From NCBI GenBank assembly GCA_964639245.1, contig CAZXCU010000001.1, forward strand, positions 186,001 through 250,000: a DNA stretch of 64,000 nt, written 5' to 3'. Positions 33,479 through 42,345 of the stretch are shown in pieces. Within the stretch, counting starts at the first letter, position 1, and each line of letters begins with the position of its first letter. This DNA is from SB15 sp964639245 (GTDB lineage Bacteria > Chloroflexota > Anaerolineae > Aggregatilineales > J027). The notes below the pieces were generated by a model that was given only the letters and a program-made list of their open reading frames with translations, searched no databases and was not told the DNA's origin. Made by a program: the position numbers and the translations under genes.

Positions 33479-35314
33479 ATGACAATCACGGACGTACTCG
33501 AACGAGGCCCTGCCGCAGGCAGCCCCGCAGTGCGCGTAAACGATTTTTGTATTAATGTCGCTTCTCCCAACGGGTCAGGCAGCCAAACCAGCAACATGGC
33601 GCTGATTCGGGCGCTTTTTCAGATGGGCATTCCCGTGACAGGCAAAAACCTGTTTCCCTCCAATATTCAAGGCTTACCCACATGGTACATCATCCGCCTG
33701 AGTAAAGAAGGCTATCAGGCGCGCAAAGAAGGCAGCGAAGTCATGGTTTGCTGGAATCAACAAACCATTGCTCAAGATGTTGCTGAGCTTGCGCCCAATA
33801 GTGTAGTGATTTACCCGTTGGATTGGAAACAAGAAATTTCGCGGGATGATGTGTACGTGTATCGGATGCCAATTAAAGAGATCATGGACACCTTTGATAT
33901 TCCGCGTAACATCAAACCCAAAGTTGCCAATATGGTTTATGTGGGTGGGGTGGCCTATCTGCTGGGCATCGATTTAAAAGCCATCGAAGCGGCCTTGAGC
34001 TATGAACTGCACGGCAAAGAAAAAGCGGTGCGTTTGAATCAACAGGTGGTGCAGGCCGCCTATGATTGGGCAAAACAAAATTGGACGCATGTTGCCATTC
34101 CCTACCGTGCCGAAGCCGTACCGGACAGCCCGATTAAAGATAAATTCTTAATCGAAGGCAACCGCGCCGCAGGCTTGGGGGCGGTTTTTGGTGGTGTGAC
34201 GATGGTCGGATGGTATCCCATTACTCCCAGCACCAGCTTGATTGATGCGACCCGCGAATTTTTGGAAGAATATCGCCACAGCAGCGATGGTAAACCCACC
34301 TACGCGGTTATTCAAGCGGAAGATGAACTTGCCGCAATCGGGATGATTCTCGGCGCGGGCTGGGCAGGCGCTCGCTCAATGACTTCGACCAGCGGGCCGG
34401 GCATTTCGCTGATGGCAGAATTTGCCGGGATGGGCTTTTTTGCAGAAATTCCCGCCGTTATCTGGGATGTCCAGCGCGTCGGGCCAAGCACCGGTTTGCC
34501 CACCCGTACCTCACAGGGCGATGTGCTGTTTACCCATTTCTTGGGGCATGGCGATACAAAACAAATCTGCTTGCTGCCCGCCAGTCCCGCCGAATGCTTC
34601 CAATTCGGTTGGGAATCCTTTGATATTGCCGAACGCTATCAAACCCCGGTGTTTGTGCTGACCGACCTCGATCTGGGGATGAATTACTGGACAAGCGGCG
34701 ATTTTGAATATCCCACCACACCGATGGATCGTGGGAAGGTTGTCCCTGCCGAAGAAATCAAAAAGCCGGGCGATTTTTATCGCTTTGTGGATGTAGACGG
34801 CGATGGCATCACCAAGCGTACCCTGCCGGGAACCAACAGCCCCTATGCCGCCTATTTCACCCGTGGGACAGGCCACAATAAGTACGGGGTATACAGCGAA
34901 AAAGCGGTGGATTGGGAAGAAAATATCATCCGCATTTTCCGTAAAATTGACGGCGCACGCGACACCCTGCCGCAGCCGGTGGTCAGCAAAATGGACGGCG
35001 CAAAAATTGGGATTGTTTCGTATGGCTCGAACGAACCCGCCATTGTCGAAGCGCGGGATCTGTTAGCCGCGCAGGGCATCCCCACCGATTATCTACGGAT
35101 GCGGGCGCTGCCGGCGGCTCATGCGGTGCATGATTTCATCAACCAGTACGACCATGTGTATGTGGTGGAAAACAACCTTGAAGGCCAGATGGCACACATC
35201 ATTCGGATGGATATGCCCGAAAAAGCCGCGCAAATTCTGTCTATTTGCAAACAGGATGGCTTGCCTTTGACCGCCAATTTCATCGTCAGCAAACTTCAGG
35301 AAATGGAAGGCTAA
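33479..35314 (+). CDS. korA: 2-oxoglutarate (2-oxoacid):ferredoxin oxidoreductase, fused gamma-alpha subunit
   Basis: A 611-residue subunit. The gamma domain (about 10-190) opens ANGSGSQTSNMALIRALFQMG, here in the form PNGSGSQTSNM, and the alpha part (about 225-600) has GWYPITPSTSLIDATREFLEEY and MTSTSGPGISLMAEFAGMGF. This two-subunit enzyme oxidatively decarboxylates 2-oxoglutarate or related acids and reduces ferredoxin; in reverse it can fix CO2. ATG has AAAGGA about 9 bases upstream. korB starts 6 bases downstream. Confidence 0.94.
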   Translation: MTITDVLERGPAAGSPAVRVNDFCINVASPNGSGSQTSNMALIRALFQMGIPVTGKNLFPSNIQGLPTWYIIRLSKEGYQARKEGSEVMVCWNQQTIAQDVAELAPNSVVIYPLDWKQEISRDDVYVYRMPIKEIMDTFDIPRNIKPKVANMVYVGGVAYLLGIDLKAIEAALSYELHGKEKAVRLNQQVVQAAYDWAKQNWTHVAIPYRAEAVPDSPIKDKFLIEGNRAAGLGAVFGGVTMVGWYPITPSTSLIDATREFLEEYRHSSDGKPTYAVIQAEDELAAIGMILGAGWAGARSMTSTSGPGISLMAEFAGMGFFAEIPAVIWDVQRVGPSTGLPTRTSQGDVLFTHFLGHGDTKQICLLPASPAECFQFGWESFDIAERYQTPVFVLTDLDLGMNYWTSGDFEYPTTPMDRGKVVPAEEIKKPGDFYRFVDVDGDGITKRTLPGTNSPYAAYFTRGTGHNKYGVYSEKAVDWEENIIRIFRKIDGARDTLPQPVVSKMDGAKIGIVSYGSNEPAIVEARDLLAAQGIPTDYLRMRALPAAHAVHDFINQYDHVYVVENNLEGQMAHIIRMDMPEKAAQILSICKQDGLPLTANFIVSKLQEMEG

Positions 35315-35320
35315 ACCCTC

Positions 35321-36355
35321 ATGGGAAGAAGAGAACAAACCAATATTCTTGGCCTGACCAAGAAGGATTATGATGGCGCACCCTCCACCCTGTGCGTGGG
35401 CTGCGGACACAATTCCATCTCCAATCAGATTCAGCAGATTGCATGGGAACTGGGGCTGCCCCAGCATCAAGTGATTAAACTCAGTGGGATTGGCTGTTCC
35501 TCCAAAAGTCCGGCCTATTTTATGGGTGGCTCACACGGGTTTAATGCCTTGCATGGTCGGATGCCTAGCGTGGCGACAGGCGCAACCACCGCTAACAAAG
35601 ACTTAATTGCGATTGGTGTCTCCGGTGACGGCGACACGGGTAGTATCGGGATGGGTCAGTTCAAACACTTGATTCGTCGCAATATCCCGATGGTGTACAT
35701 CATCGAAAATAATGGGGTGTATGGGCTGACCAAAGGCCAATTTTCCGCTACGGCAGACCAGGGCCAGTTCAATAAATATGCAGGCGGGATTAACGAGCTT
35801 CCGCCGATTGACCTGTGCTATGAAGCGATTTTAAGCGGGTGCGGATTCGTGGCGCGTTCCTTTAGTGGGGACAAAAATCAGGTGCAGGAACTGCTCAAGG
35901 CAGCTGTCAATTACAACGGTACCGCCGTGATTGACATTATCAGCCCGTGCGTGACCTTCAATGACCATGAAACCAGCAGCAAATCCTATAACTGGGTACA
36001 GGAATACAACGAAATCATCAACGATGTGTCCTTTGTTCCCGAACAGGAAGAAATTCAGGTCAGTTATGACGAAGGCGAATCCATCATGGTCAAGATGCAC
36101 GACGGCGGGTATGTCCGCTTGAGCAAGCTGGACGAAAAACACGACCCGCGCAATCGTGAAGCCGCCATTATGCTGTTGGAACGCAACCAAGACCCCGACA
36201 AAATTGTGACGGGTTTGATTTACATCAGTGAAAACAAAAAGAGCAGCTACGACCTGATGAATCTGCCGGACACCCCACTGGCACACCTTGCCGCCAGCGA
36301 TTTACGTCCGTCGCAGGACAAACTCGCGCAGGCGATGGCTTCCTTCCGCATGTAA
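35321..36355 (+). CDS. korB: 2-oxoglutarate:ferredoxin oxidoreductase beta subunit
   Basis: A 344-residue TPP- and [4Fe-4S]-binding subunit. Cluster ligands are in TLCVGCGHNSI (Cys-x-x-Cys), SGIGCSSKSP and the later SPCVTFND. The TPP motif is GVSGDGDTGSIGMGQFKHL followed by IIENNGVYGLTKGQ. It completes the korA enzyme and receives electrons from the active site for ferredoxin. The genes form a two-gene operon ending in a strong terminator; no separate ferredoxin-like delta subunit is present. Confidence 0.95.
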   Translation: MGRREQTNILGLTKKDYDGAPSTLCVGCGHNSISNQIQQIAWELGLPQHQVIKLSGIGCSSKSPAYFMGGSHGFNALHGRMPSVATGATTANKDLIAIGVSGDGDTGSIGMGQFKHLIRRNIPMVYIIENNGVYGLTKGQFSATADQGQFNKYAGGINELPPIDLCYEAILSGCGFVARSFSGDKNQVQELLKAAVNYNGTAVIDIISPCVTFNDHETSSKSYNWVQEYNEIINDVSFVPEQEEIQVSYDEGESIMVKMHDGGYVRLSKLDEKHDPRNREAAIMLLERNQDPDKIVTGLIYISENKKSSYDLMNLPDTPLAHLAASDLRPSQDKLAQAMASFRM

Positions 36356-36372
36356 TTGGGTTTGAAATTACG

Positions 36373-36402
36373 AAAAAGCCCTGCGAACAACAGGGCTTTT
36401 TT
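36373..36402. terminator. bidirectional terminator
   Basis: AAAAAGCCCTG (36373-36383) and CAGGGCTTTTTT (36391-36402) form a stem with T-runs on both strands. It serves korAB and the convergent secreted-protein gene. Confidence 0.9.
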
Positions 36403-36404
36403 AT

Positions 36405-37601
36405 CTAATCGAGGCGGACTTCAAACGCACCGGATGTTCCAACACTGTTAGGTGCTAAATCCAATCGAAATATCCCAATCGTGTAAGCTCCCGCCGATGG
36501 AAATTGCAGTTCTGCCGTTAAACTCCCCGTAGAAGGCATCCCGGCTAAAAAGACTATTGAGTTATCCGCCCGGTTAATGACGGCTACGCCAATAGATAAA
36601 TTGCTGCTTGTGCGACGAAGGGTAAGGGTAGCCGTCTCACCCGCGTTAGCTTCGTAAGTATAAGCAAAAACATCAGAACCACTGCTGCCAAACGCGCCAT
36701 TTTGGGATTGCCCGCGTGATACTGGAATTTCAATTGAGGCAGAAAAATCTACGGGAGCAACACCAGAAAATCCGTAACCTGAAAAATTGGTGGTTTCAAC
36801 GGGTGTAGTACCTGTTCCTACACTCACAGGCGGTGCATCACCAGGCTTAATCACCATACCATCAGCTAGAGTACAGCCAACATATAAAATGTAATTTCCA
36901 CCATAACGACCAATTCCATCGATTCCAATCAGGTATGTACCTGATTCCGGCAAAGAAGTTTCAACTGGAACGCTATTACCACTATTGCCACTTACTACAT
37001 CCCGTCCATTATCTGCAAAAACAGCTACGTCAACATCTAAATCAGACTCGTATCCTTGAGCAACTTCGGCAGATAAATTTAATATATCTCCTCTAAGGAA
37101 GGTTATATAATAACGATGGTATTCATAGTCTTTAAACTGACTTTCGATGATTGAGCCGCATTGAAGCGGTTGAACATATCTGGTATTTGAAATTACATTA
37201 CCTGAACCCTCTACACAGGCAATATTCACAATGTATCGTCCGCCAAATTGACCTATTCCCTCAACCGATATCGTATAAACCTCAGTTTCGGGTAAGAGAG
37301 TATCCATATAGACTATATTGCTACTATTACCTTCGGTTACATTACGACCTCCTTGAGCAAAGAGTGTTAAGTCAACATCTAAGTCATCTTTATAGGCTTC
37401 ATCAACCTCTGCTACCACAATTAATCTATTTCCACTACTTATACTAATTTCGTATTCATGTGTTTCATATTCTGTAAACTCCCCCTCTATAACATCGCCA
37501 CAATTAACAGTAGTTTGGGCATTGACAGGAAGGATATTGCTTGTACCAAATTGCGAGAGAAGAGCAATCAAAAGCAGGCTCGCTAAGAAAAGTTGTTTCA
37601 T
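36405..37601 (-). CDS. secreted protein with two PPC-like beta repeats
   Basis: A 398-residue exported protein of unknown role. Signal peptide about 1-29 (cleavage near VNA-QT). Two clear repeats (about 34-130 and 146-246) share C-G-x-I-x-x-x-F, Y-E-x-H, a DLDVD strand, GR-x-V-x-x-GNS-x-N and GIG-x-x-GG-x-YI followed by Cys; they resemble pre-peptidase C-terminal (PPC) domains that stabilise extracellular enzymes. A third beta-rich region with FAYTYEANAGETATLTLRR follows (about 290-398). The coding sequence is distinctly more AT-rich than its neighbours. It lies 14 bases after the SH3-like gene, with which it shares a promoter. Confidence 0.7.
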   Translation of the reverse strand: MKQLFLASLLLIALLSQFGTSNILPVNAQTTVNCGDVIEGEFTEYETHEYEISISSGNRLIVVAEVDEAYKDDLDVDLTLFAQGGRNVTEGNSSNIVYMDTLLPETEVYTISVEGIGQFGGRYIVNIACVEGSGNVISNTRYVQPLQCGSIIESQFKDYEYHRYYITFLRGDILNLSAEVAQGYESDLDVDVAVFADNGRDVVSGNSGNSVPVETSLPESGTYLIGIDGIGRYGGNYILYVGCTLADGMVIKPGDAPPVSVGTGTTPVETTNFSGYGFSGVAPVDFSASIEIPVSRGQSQNGAFGSSGSDVFAYTYEANAGETATLTLRRTSSNLSIGVAVINRADNSIVFLAGMPSTGSLTAELQFPSAGAYTIGIFRLDLAPNSVGTSGAFEVRLD

Positions 37602-37617
37602 GGGATTTCTCCTTTTA

Positions 37618-38316
37618 CTAAGGACAATTTGCGGACTTAACTACATAATCTATCTGTATCCAACCCGAAGATTGGGAATCACCATAGGTAATCTTGTACC
37701 AGCGTTGCCCATCCGCATTTCTTTCCTCAACAAGAGTCACTGTTAAATTGGGAGTAACCGCACGCACTAAAGGCGCGGTTCGAGAAGGATTGGCACGCAC
37801 AACATTCAACGTTGAGGCATTGGAATCAACAATTTGTCCTGTGCATGGATACCCACCCGAAGTATTAGATTGTGTTGTTGGAACAGGTGTATTTATTTTG
37901 AGTGTTGGAGTTAAGGTTGGCGGAATATTGGTTGGTGTATATGTTTCAGTTGGAGTCGTGCTTGACGTAAGAGACGGGGTGAAAGTAGGCGTTGGCGTTG
38001 TTGTTGGATAGTCTGTTGCTGTGGATGTATGGATTGGCGTATTTGTAGAAGATGGATCGAAAGTAGAAGTGTGAGTAGGTGTTTCTACTTGTGGCGATGT
38101 TGGGGTCTGTGAGGGTGTATAAGTGTGCGTAAACACTGCTGTAGGAGTATCAGCAGATTTAGCAACCTCAGTAGATTCGTCTTCCAAACCCAGTGTTTCC
38201 CGAATTTCAGGAATAAATATTGCTGATATGCAAGTTATGATGGCTACAACCAAAGCGACCACTGCAAGAAAAGTTCCAATTTGCTCCGCAAATGATAACT
38301 TCTGCAAAATTCCCAT
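37618..38316 (-). CDS. membrane-anchored protein with Thr/Pro linker and SH3-like domain
   Basis: A 232-residue protein. One membrane helix (about 17-38) follows a short cytoplasmic start; residues 55-150 are a Thr/Pro/Ser-rich linker; residues 155-230 resemble a bacterial SH3 domain (LNVVRANPSRTAPLVRAVTPNLTVTL and WYKITYGDSQSSGWIQIDYV). Such domains bind cell-wall or protein ligands at the surface. ATG at 38316 is preferred over the TTG just before it. First gene of a two-gene operon with the PPC-like secreted protein. Confidence 0.7.
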   Translation of the reverse strand: MGILQKLSFAEQIGTFLAVVALVVAIITCISAIFIPEIRETLGLEDESTEVAKSADTPTAVFTHTYTPSQTPTSPQVETPTHTSTFDPSSTNTPIHTSTATDYPTTTPTPTFTPSLTSSTTPTETYTPTNIPPTLTPTLKINTPVPTTQSNTSGGYPCTGQIVDSNASTLNVVRANPSRTAPLVRAVTPNLTVTLVEERNADGQRWYKITYGDSQSSGWIQIDYVVKSANCP

Positions 38317-38326
38317 CAATTATTCC

Positions 38327-38343
38327 AACATTTTATAAATGTT
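38327..38343. repeat. palindrome AACATTT-TAT-AAATGTT
   Basis: Perfect 7-base arms between the predicted transcription start (about 38355) and the ATG at 38316. It may be an operator or a leader hairpin that affects ribosome access. Confidence 0.4.
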
Positions 38344-38361
38344 ATATGTATTTATCTTTTG

Positions 38362-38390
38362 ATATTACATTTATTTTGATGAGTTTACAA
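38362..38390 (-). promoter_or_regulatory. promoter of the SH3-like/PPC-like operon
   Basis: Minus strand TTGTAA, 17-base spacer, TAATAT. Predicted start near 38355. Confidence 0.55.
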
Positions 38391-38420
38391 CTTTTTTAAG
38401 GTGACAAAAATCACCAAATC

Positions 38421-39419
38421 CTAGATAAATTTGGTATGAGTTGAACGATAGGTATTGATACTCACCTGGATTGGCACACTCAACAGCAGAATAACAAGCA
38501 AACCGTACAAAATCTGCAACCAGCAAGGCATTCGCTCTACCAACAGCAAAGACAGCCCGACGTAATGGTAATATCCGCTCAGCAGAGGCAGCGAAAAGCG
38601 CAGCGCTTCAAACGAAGTGATTTTCAACAGCATCCGTAAATGCAACACGCTGTAAACCGTTAAAATCACCATCAGGAGGGTGAGCAAAAAAGACGGGCGA
38701 AATTGAAAAATTAAACTGCCTATCGCGCCCATGATGCCAAGTTGCAAAATCCCACTGTACCAGCGTAACCGCGTAGGGATGAAAAGTTGGTCATCGTCCC
38801 GCATTTGACAGCCCATCGTCAGGACAAAACTTTGCGCCCCAAATTCAAAATCAGTTTTTAAATCCTTGAGTCCGCTTGGCACGCTGTTCAAAAGTAGCAA
38901 AATGAGCGTCAATGCCAGCGCAAAAATCAAACTGCCGAAAGTTACTTCGTCGGTTTGCGTCAATGTTCCCGCAAGGCATAGCAGGCCAATCGAACTTGCC
39001 AGCGAAAGTTCCGCTGCAAAACGGGAGAATCTGCCCCGTTTGCTAAACAGGTTATAAATCACGCTCAAGCCGATGCTCCCAAGCAGCACCCCAAACCCTA
39101 TACTTTCCCCTCGATAAATCAACAGGGCAAGCGGAACTTGGAGTAAAATCGCGCTCCACGCTTCCCATTTTTTCAAGCGCCCTGTGGTCAAGGGATGATT
39201 CTGGCGAATCGGTAGGGTGCGGTCAATCGGATGGTCAATCAGGTCATTCAGCCCGAAGCCGAAAGTGTGAGCGCACAATCCGAGCAGCATCCAGCGAAAA
39301 ATTTCCGTCGTCGTCAGCGATTCTTGAACGGTCAGCGCGCCTAAAACAGGTACGCTCATGGTTAGGGGAGACATGCCCACCCGTCCTAAAACTAAAAACG
39401 CAGATAATTTTTTAAGCAT
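38421..39419 (-). CDS. UbiA-family prenyltransferase
   Basis: A 332-residue polytopic membrane protein with about nine helices. The two Asp-rich motifs of the family are present: NDLIDHPID (58-66) and DLKTDFE in the later loop, which bind Mg2+ and the prenyl diphosphate. The family transfers isoprenoid chains to aromatic or other acceptors (quinones, haems, chlorophyll-like pigments, lipids); the acceptor here is unknown. It is divergent from the membrane SGNH gene. Confidence 0.82.
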   Translation of the reverse strand: MLKKLSAFLVLGRVGMSPLTMSVPVLGALTVQESLTTTEIFRWMLLGLCAHTFGFGLNDLIDHPIDRTLPIRQNHPLTTGRLKKWEAWSAILLQVPLALLIYRGESIGFGVLLGSIGLSVIYNLFSKRGRFSRFAAELSLASSIGLLCLAGTLTQTDEVTFGSLIFALALTLILLLLNSVPSGLKDLKTDFEFGAQSFVLTMGCQMRDDDQLFIPTRLRWYSGILQLGIMGAIGSLIFQFRPSFLLTLLMVILTVYSVLHLRMLLKITSFEALRFSLPLLSGYYHYVGLSLLLVERMPCWLQILYGLLVILLLSVPIQVSINTYRSTHTKFI

Positions 39420-39437
39420 GGAGCAATCTTACTCAGG

Positions 39438-39466
39438 TTGACAACGCTCCCGCAACTCTCTACACT
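39438..39466 (+). promoter_or_regulatory. promoter of the membrane SGNH gene
   Basis: TTGACA, 17-base spacer, TACACT. Only seven bases separate the -10 box from the ATG at 39474, so the transcript would be leaderless. Confidence 0.6.
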
Positions 39467-39473
39467 CGCCTTC

Positions 39474-40706
39474 ATGCACATGCAAAAACCGACTTTTTCC
39501 ACCTATTTCCTGCTGGTGATGGCGGCTCTGCTGTTGTCGCTGGCCTTTTGGAGTCTCCAGATGAGCGCTCGTCTGGAAGAACCGTCCATGCAGCCAAAAG
39601 GCATCGTACTGGCGATTTACGGAATCGGGTTGGGGCTTTTTGCAATTTTCGCGCCCTTGCGATTGCGGCGTATCATGACGGTGGGCATGATTTTGGTTTT
39701 GATAGGTGGGGAAATGTTTATCCGCTTAACCGCCGAACCTGCCGAAGACCCCGATTTCCGACAGGCCGCACCCTACATCATGTTTGCGGGGCAGCCGGAT
39801 GGCACAATTGAGGCCGAAAATATTACTCTGACGGAACTTGGCTACCGCGATGCTGTTCCCATGCCCAAACCGGACGGAGAATATCGGATTATCATGCTCG
39901 GCGGGTCGGCGGTGTTTCAGGGGCAGCCCCGCGAATTTTCGATTGCGGGAGCGCTGGAAATCGCTTTGCACAATCAGGGATACGAAAATGTGCGGGTGTA
40001 CAACTGGGGGATTTATTCAACCGTTTCGGGGCAAGAACTGGCAACCCTGTTGTTTCGCGCTGTCGATTTTGCACCGGATAGAATCGTTGTGTACGATGGC
40101 AGCAATGATTTAACCGAGCCGTACTTTTTTGACCCCCGCCCCGCTTACCCCTTTGATTTTATGGCCTCTGAGGGGGGAAGACGCATCATTGAAGGCGATT
40201 TTGGTCTGTTTGATATGTATGCGGTGCTGCTGCGCCCTTCCCAATTGGGTTACACCGTGTTCCAATTTGAAATTGAGGAGCAAATTACCCGCCGCACCGA
40301 TTTACAGGCAGAAGTCCAAGCCGGAACAGATGGTTGGCGAGAAGCCATTGTCCGCCAATATGCCCTGAATCTGGGCAAAATGTGTCGGGTGGCGCAGGCG
40401 TTTGAGATTGAATTTGTGGCGCTGTTGCAGCCGATGATTTTTTTTAAGGAGACTCTCGCTGGCAACGAACCCGCGCTGCTTGGCCCCCAGGATTATCAAG
40501 ACCATACCCGCACCACCTATGACATGGCACGCGGGGAATATCAAAAGTTGAGTCAGATCTACCCTGAATGTGTGTTCCGCGATGTGAGTCGTATACTGGC
40601 AGCCGATACACAGGAATTGTTTATTGACCCGGTACATTTGAATGATGATGGCTATGCTATCGTGGGACGGCGATTGGCTGAACTTTTAATGCCTACGCTA
40701 CCATAG
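39474..40706 (+). CDS. membrane-anchored SGNH-hydrolase-like protein
   Basis: A 410-residue protein with three N-terminal membrane helices (about 9-29, 43-61, 66-83) and an extracytoplasmic SGNH-like domain. Visible blocks: GGS with S145 in IIMLGGSAVF, GSND with N211, and DPVH with D385/H388 in the C-terminal DPVHLNDDGYAIVG. Such proteins often modify surface polysaccharides or lipids (for example O-deacetylation), but the substrate is unknown. The start is set by a promoter whose -10 box ends seven bases earlier; ATG at 39480 is an alternative. The thioesterase gene follows after 11 bases. Confidence 0.75.
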   Translation: MHMQKPTFSTYFLLVMAALLLSLAFWSLQMSARLEEPSMQPKGIVLAIYGIGLGLFAIFAPLRLRRIMTVGMILVLIGGEMFIRLTAEPAEDPDFRQAAPYIMFAGQPDGTIEAENITLTELGYRDAVPMPKPDGEYRIIMLGGSAVFQGQPREFSIAGALEIALHNQGYENVRVYNWGIYSTVSGQELATLLFRAVDFAPDRIVVYDGSNDLTEPYFFDPRPAYPFDFMASEGGRRIIEGDFGLFDMYAVLLRPSQLGYTVFQFEIEEQITRRTDLQAEVQAGTDGWREAIVRQYALNLGKMCRVAQAFEIEFVALLQPMIFFKETLAGNEPALLGPQDYQDHTRTTYDMARGEYQKLSQIYPECVFRDVSRILAADTQELFIDPVHLNDDGYAIVGRRLAELLMPTLP

Positions 40707-40717
40707 GAGAAATATCC

Positions 40718-41578
40718 TTGCGAAAAACATATCGCTGGCAGTTGAAAGTACGGACGTATGAAACCAACCGTTTTGGCATGGTCAACAATGCGGTGTATTT
40801 GAATTATCTGGAAGAAACCGCGACTCAGGCCAGTGCTGACGCGGGGTATCCCATGCAGTGGTATCTGGCGAATCATTGTATGTGGCTGATTCGTAAAATG
40901 ACCATTCGTTTTGACCGTCCGGCGTTTTATGGCGATGAACTGGCACTGGAAACATGGGTTTCGGATTTACAACGGGTGCGTTCCCACCGCGATTATAGGA
41001 TTCGACGCGGGCAGGAACAGATTGCACGGGCGCGGGCGAACTGGGTTTTTATGGACACCCAGACCATGCGTCCCCGGCGTGTCGTGTCAAATTTTGTGGA
41101 GGCCTTCGGGTTGCATGAAGAAGTACCTGAACCGATCCCGGTGCGGCTGAAAAATCCGCAAGAAGTCACGAATCCGCGTATTTTTATGAGCGAACACACT
41201 GCTAAGTCTTATGAAATTGATATGGTGGGGCATGTCAATAACAGCATGTATCCACGCTGGACAGAACATGGCGCGCTGGCAATTTTGCGGGATTTGGGCT
41301 GGACGTTTGAGCGCCAGCAGACCGAATTTAACGCGATGTTCATGATGGTGGGACGTGAGATTGAGTATGCTCAAGCCGCGCTGGAAGGCGATAAAATCCA
41401 GATTCGCAGTTATTTAGCAGAATACAACCGTACCCGTGCCGCGATGGTGCATGAGATTCGGAACGCTGCCACCGATGAACTGCTGGTACAGGATTATAGT
41501 GTCGGTGTGATGGTCAACCCTATGACCCTGCGCCCGATTCCTCTGCCTGAAAAAATGCTCATCGGGTTTATGGGATAG
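40718..41578 (+). CDS. acyl-ACP/acyl-CoA thioesterase with two hotdog domains
   Basis: A 286-residue protein with tandem hotdog folds. Domain 1 (about 3-135) contains VRTYETNRFGMVNNAVYLNYLEE, the pattern of 4-hydroxybenzoyl-CoA-type thioesterases. Domain 2 (about 155-280) contains SYEIDMVGHVNNSMYPRWTEHG. This matches bacterial acyl-ACP thioesterase-like proteins, which release fatty acids or related acyl groups. The start is TTG with AGGAG 9 bases upstream. It is cotranscribed with the membrane SGNH protein, consistent with a shared role in lipid metabolism. Confidence 0.85.
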   Translation: MRKTYRWQLKVRTYETNRFGMVNNAVYLNYLEETATQASADAGYPMQWYLANHCMWLIRKMTIRFDRPAFYGDELALETWVSDLQRVRSHRDYRIRRGQEQIARARANWVFMDTQTMRPRRVVSNFVEAFGLHEEVPEPIPVRLKNPQEVTNPRIFMSEHTAKSYEIDMVGHVNNSMYPRWTEHGALAILRDLGWTFERQQTEFNAMFMMVGREIEYAQAALEGDKIQIRSYLAEYNRTRAAMVHEIRNAATDELLVQDYSVGVMVNPMTLRPIPLPEKMLIGFMG

Positions 41579-41585
41579 CAGGTTT

Positions 41586-42200
41586 TTACGAATTAATGGT
41601 GTAAACAGTGCTGATAGGCGGATTGTTGTTGACTGTATAAGATACCCGATACGCGCCAGTTTCCCATCCAGCCGCATCCGGTTCGATGGTGTACCAACGG
41701 CAAAAACTCCCGGCCATCTGGATGGTAAAGGATTCTTCGTAAATGACCTGTTCGCCATATGTAAACTGGACGGAGAGTGTTGTTCCAACTTCCATATCGG
41801 CTAAAACAGCCACCCCGTAAATCGTGTCAAAGGGGGCAAATGCAACCGCCGGGCTGATGGCGCATCCAGCACTGTCTACACTGGTACTCACCTGCACCGT
41901 TTCGACTCTTGCACCTGTGGTCACAGGAGGCAACTGGACAGGTTCAAGCGTGGGAGTGGAGGTAAACGCAGTCGCCACCAGATTGTCATTCACCGCCGCG
42001 TTGAGCGTGGGGTCAACGGTAGACGAGGCAGTTGGCGAAGGGGTAATGCGTCCTTCTAAGAGGTTATTGGTGGCTTGGAGCGCGGCAACCTGTGTTTCCA
42101 GAATCCGAACTTTTTCACCGCCGGTTGGCACGGTGATGAGGAAAAAAAAGCCCACCGCAAGGGTGACAATGAGCATAAACCAGGACAAGGATTCGCGCAT
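41586..42200 (-). CDS. membrane-anchored hypothetical protein with beta-rich C-terminal domain
   Basis: Not recognised. The 204-residue protein has one N-terminal membrane helix (about 7-26), a short coiled coil (KVRILETQVAALQATNNLLEG), a Thr/Pro/Ser linker (about 52-95), and an extracytoplasmic domain with two cysteines (in AGCAISP and SFCRWY) that may form a disulfide. A perfect TATAAT lies eight bases before the ATG, suggesting a leaderless mRNA. Confidence 0.65.
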   Translation of the reverse strand: MRESLSWFMLIVTLAVGFFFLITVPTGGEKVRILETQVAALQATNNLLEGRITPSPTASSTVDPTLNAAVNDNLVATAFTSTPTLEPVQLPPVTTGARVETVQVSTSVDSAGCAISPAVAFAPFDTIYGVAVLADMEVGTTLSVQFTYGEQVIYEESFTIQMAGSFCRWYTIEPDAAGWETGAYRVSYTVNNNPPISTVYTINS

Positions 42201-42208
42201 AACGCTCT

Positions 42209-42214
42209 ATTATA
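42209..42214 (-). promoter_or_regulatory. -10 box TATAAT, leaderless transcript
   Basis: Perfect TATAAT on the minus strand ending eight bases before the ATG at 42200. A TTGTCT 20 bases further upstream is a poor -35 candidate. Confidence 0.5.
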
Positions 42215-42345
42215 GCGGGGGAAAATCAGCTGAAAGACAACGTAGAGAGAACGTCAGGCAGGAGACCACAAGTAATCATTGAGGGTGGGGCTAAAAACTA
42301 TAGCTTCCCACCCGGATAAAAACTTGTCCCAAGTCCAGCGACGGA

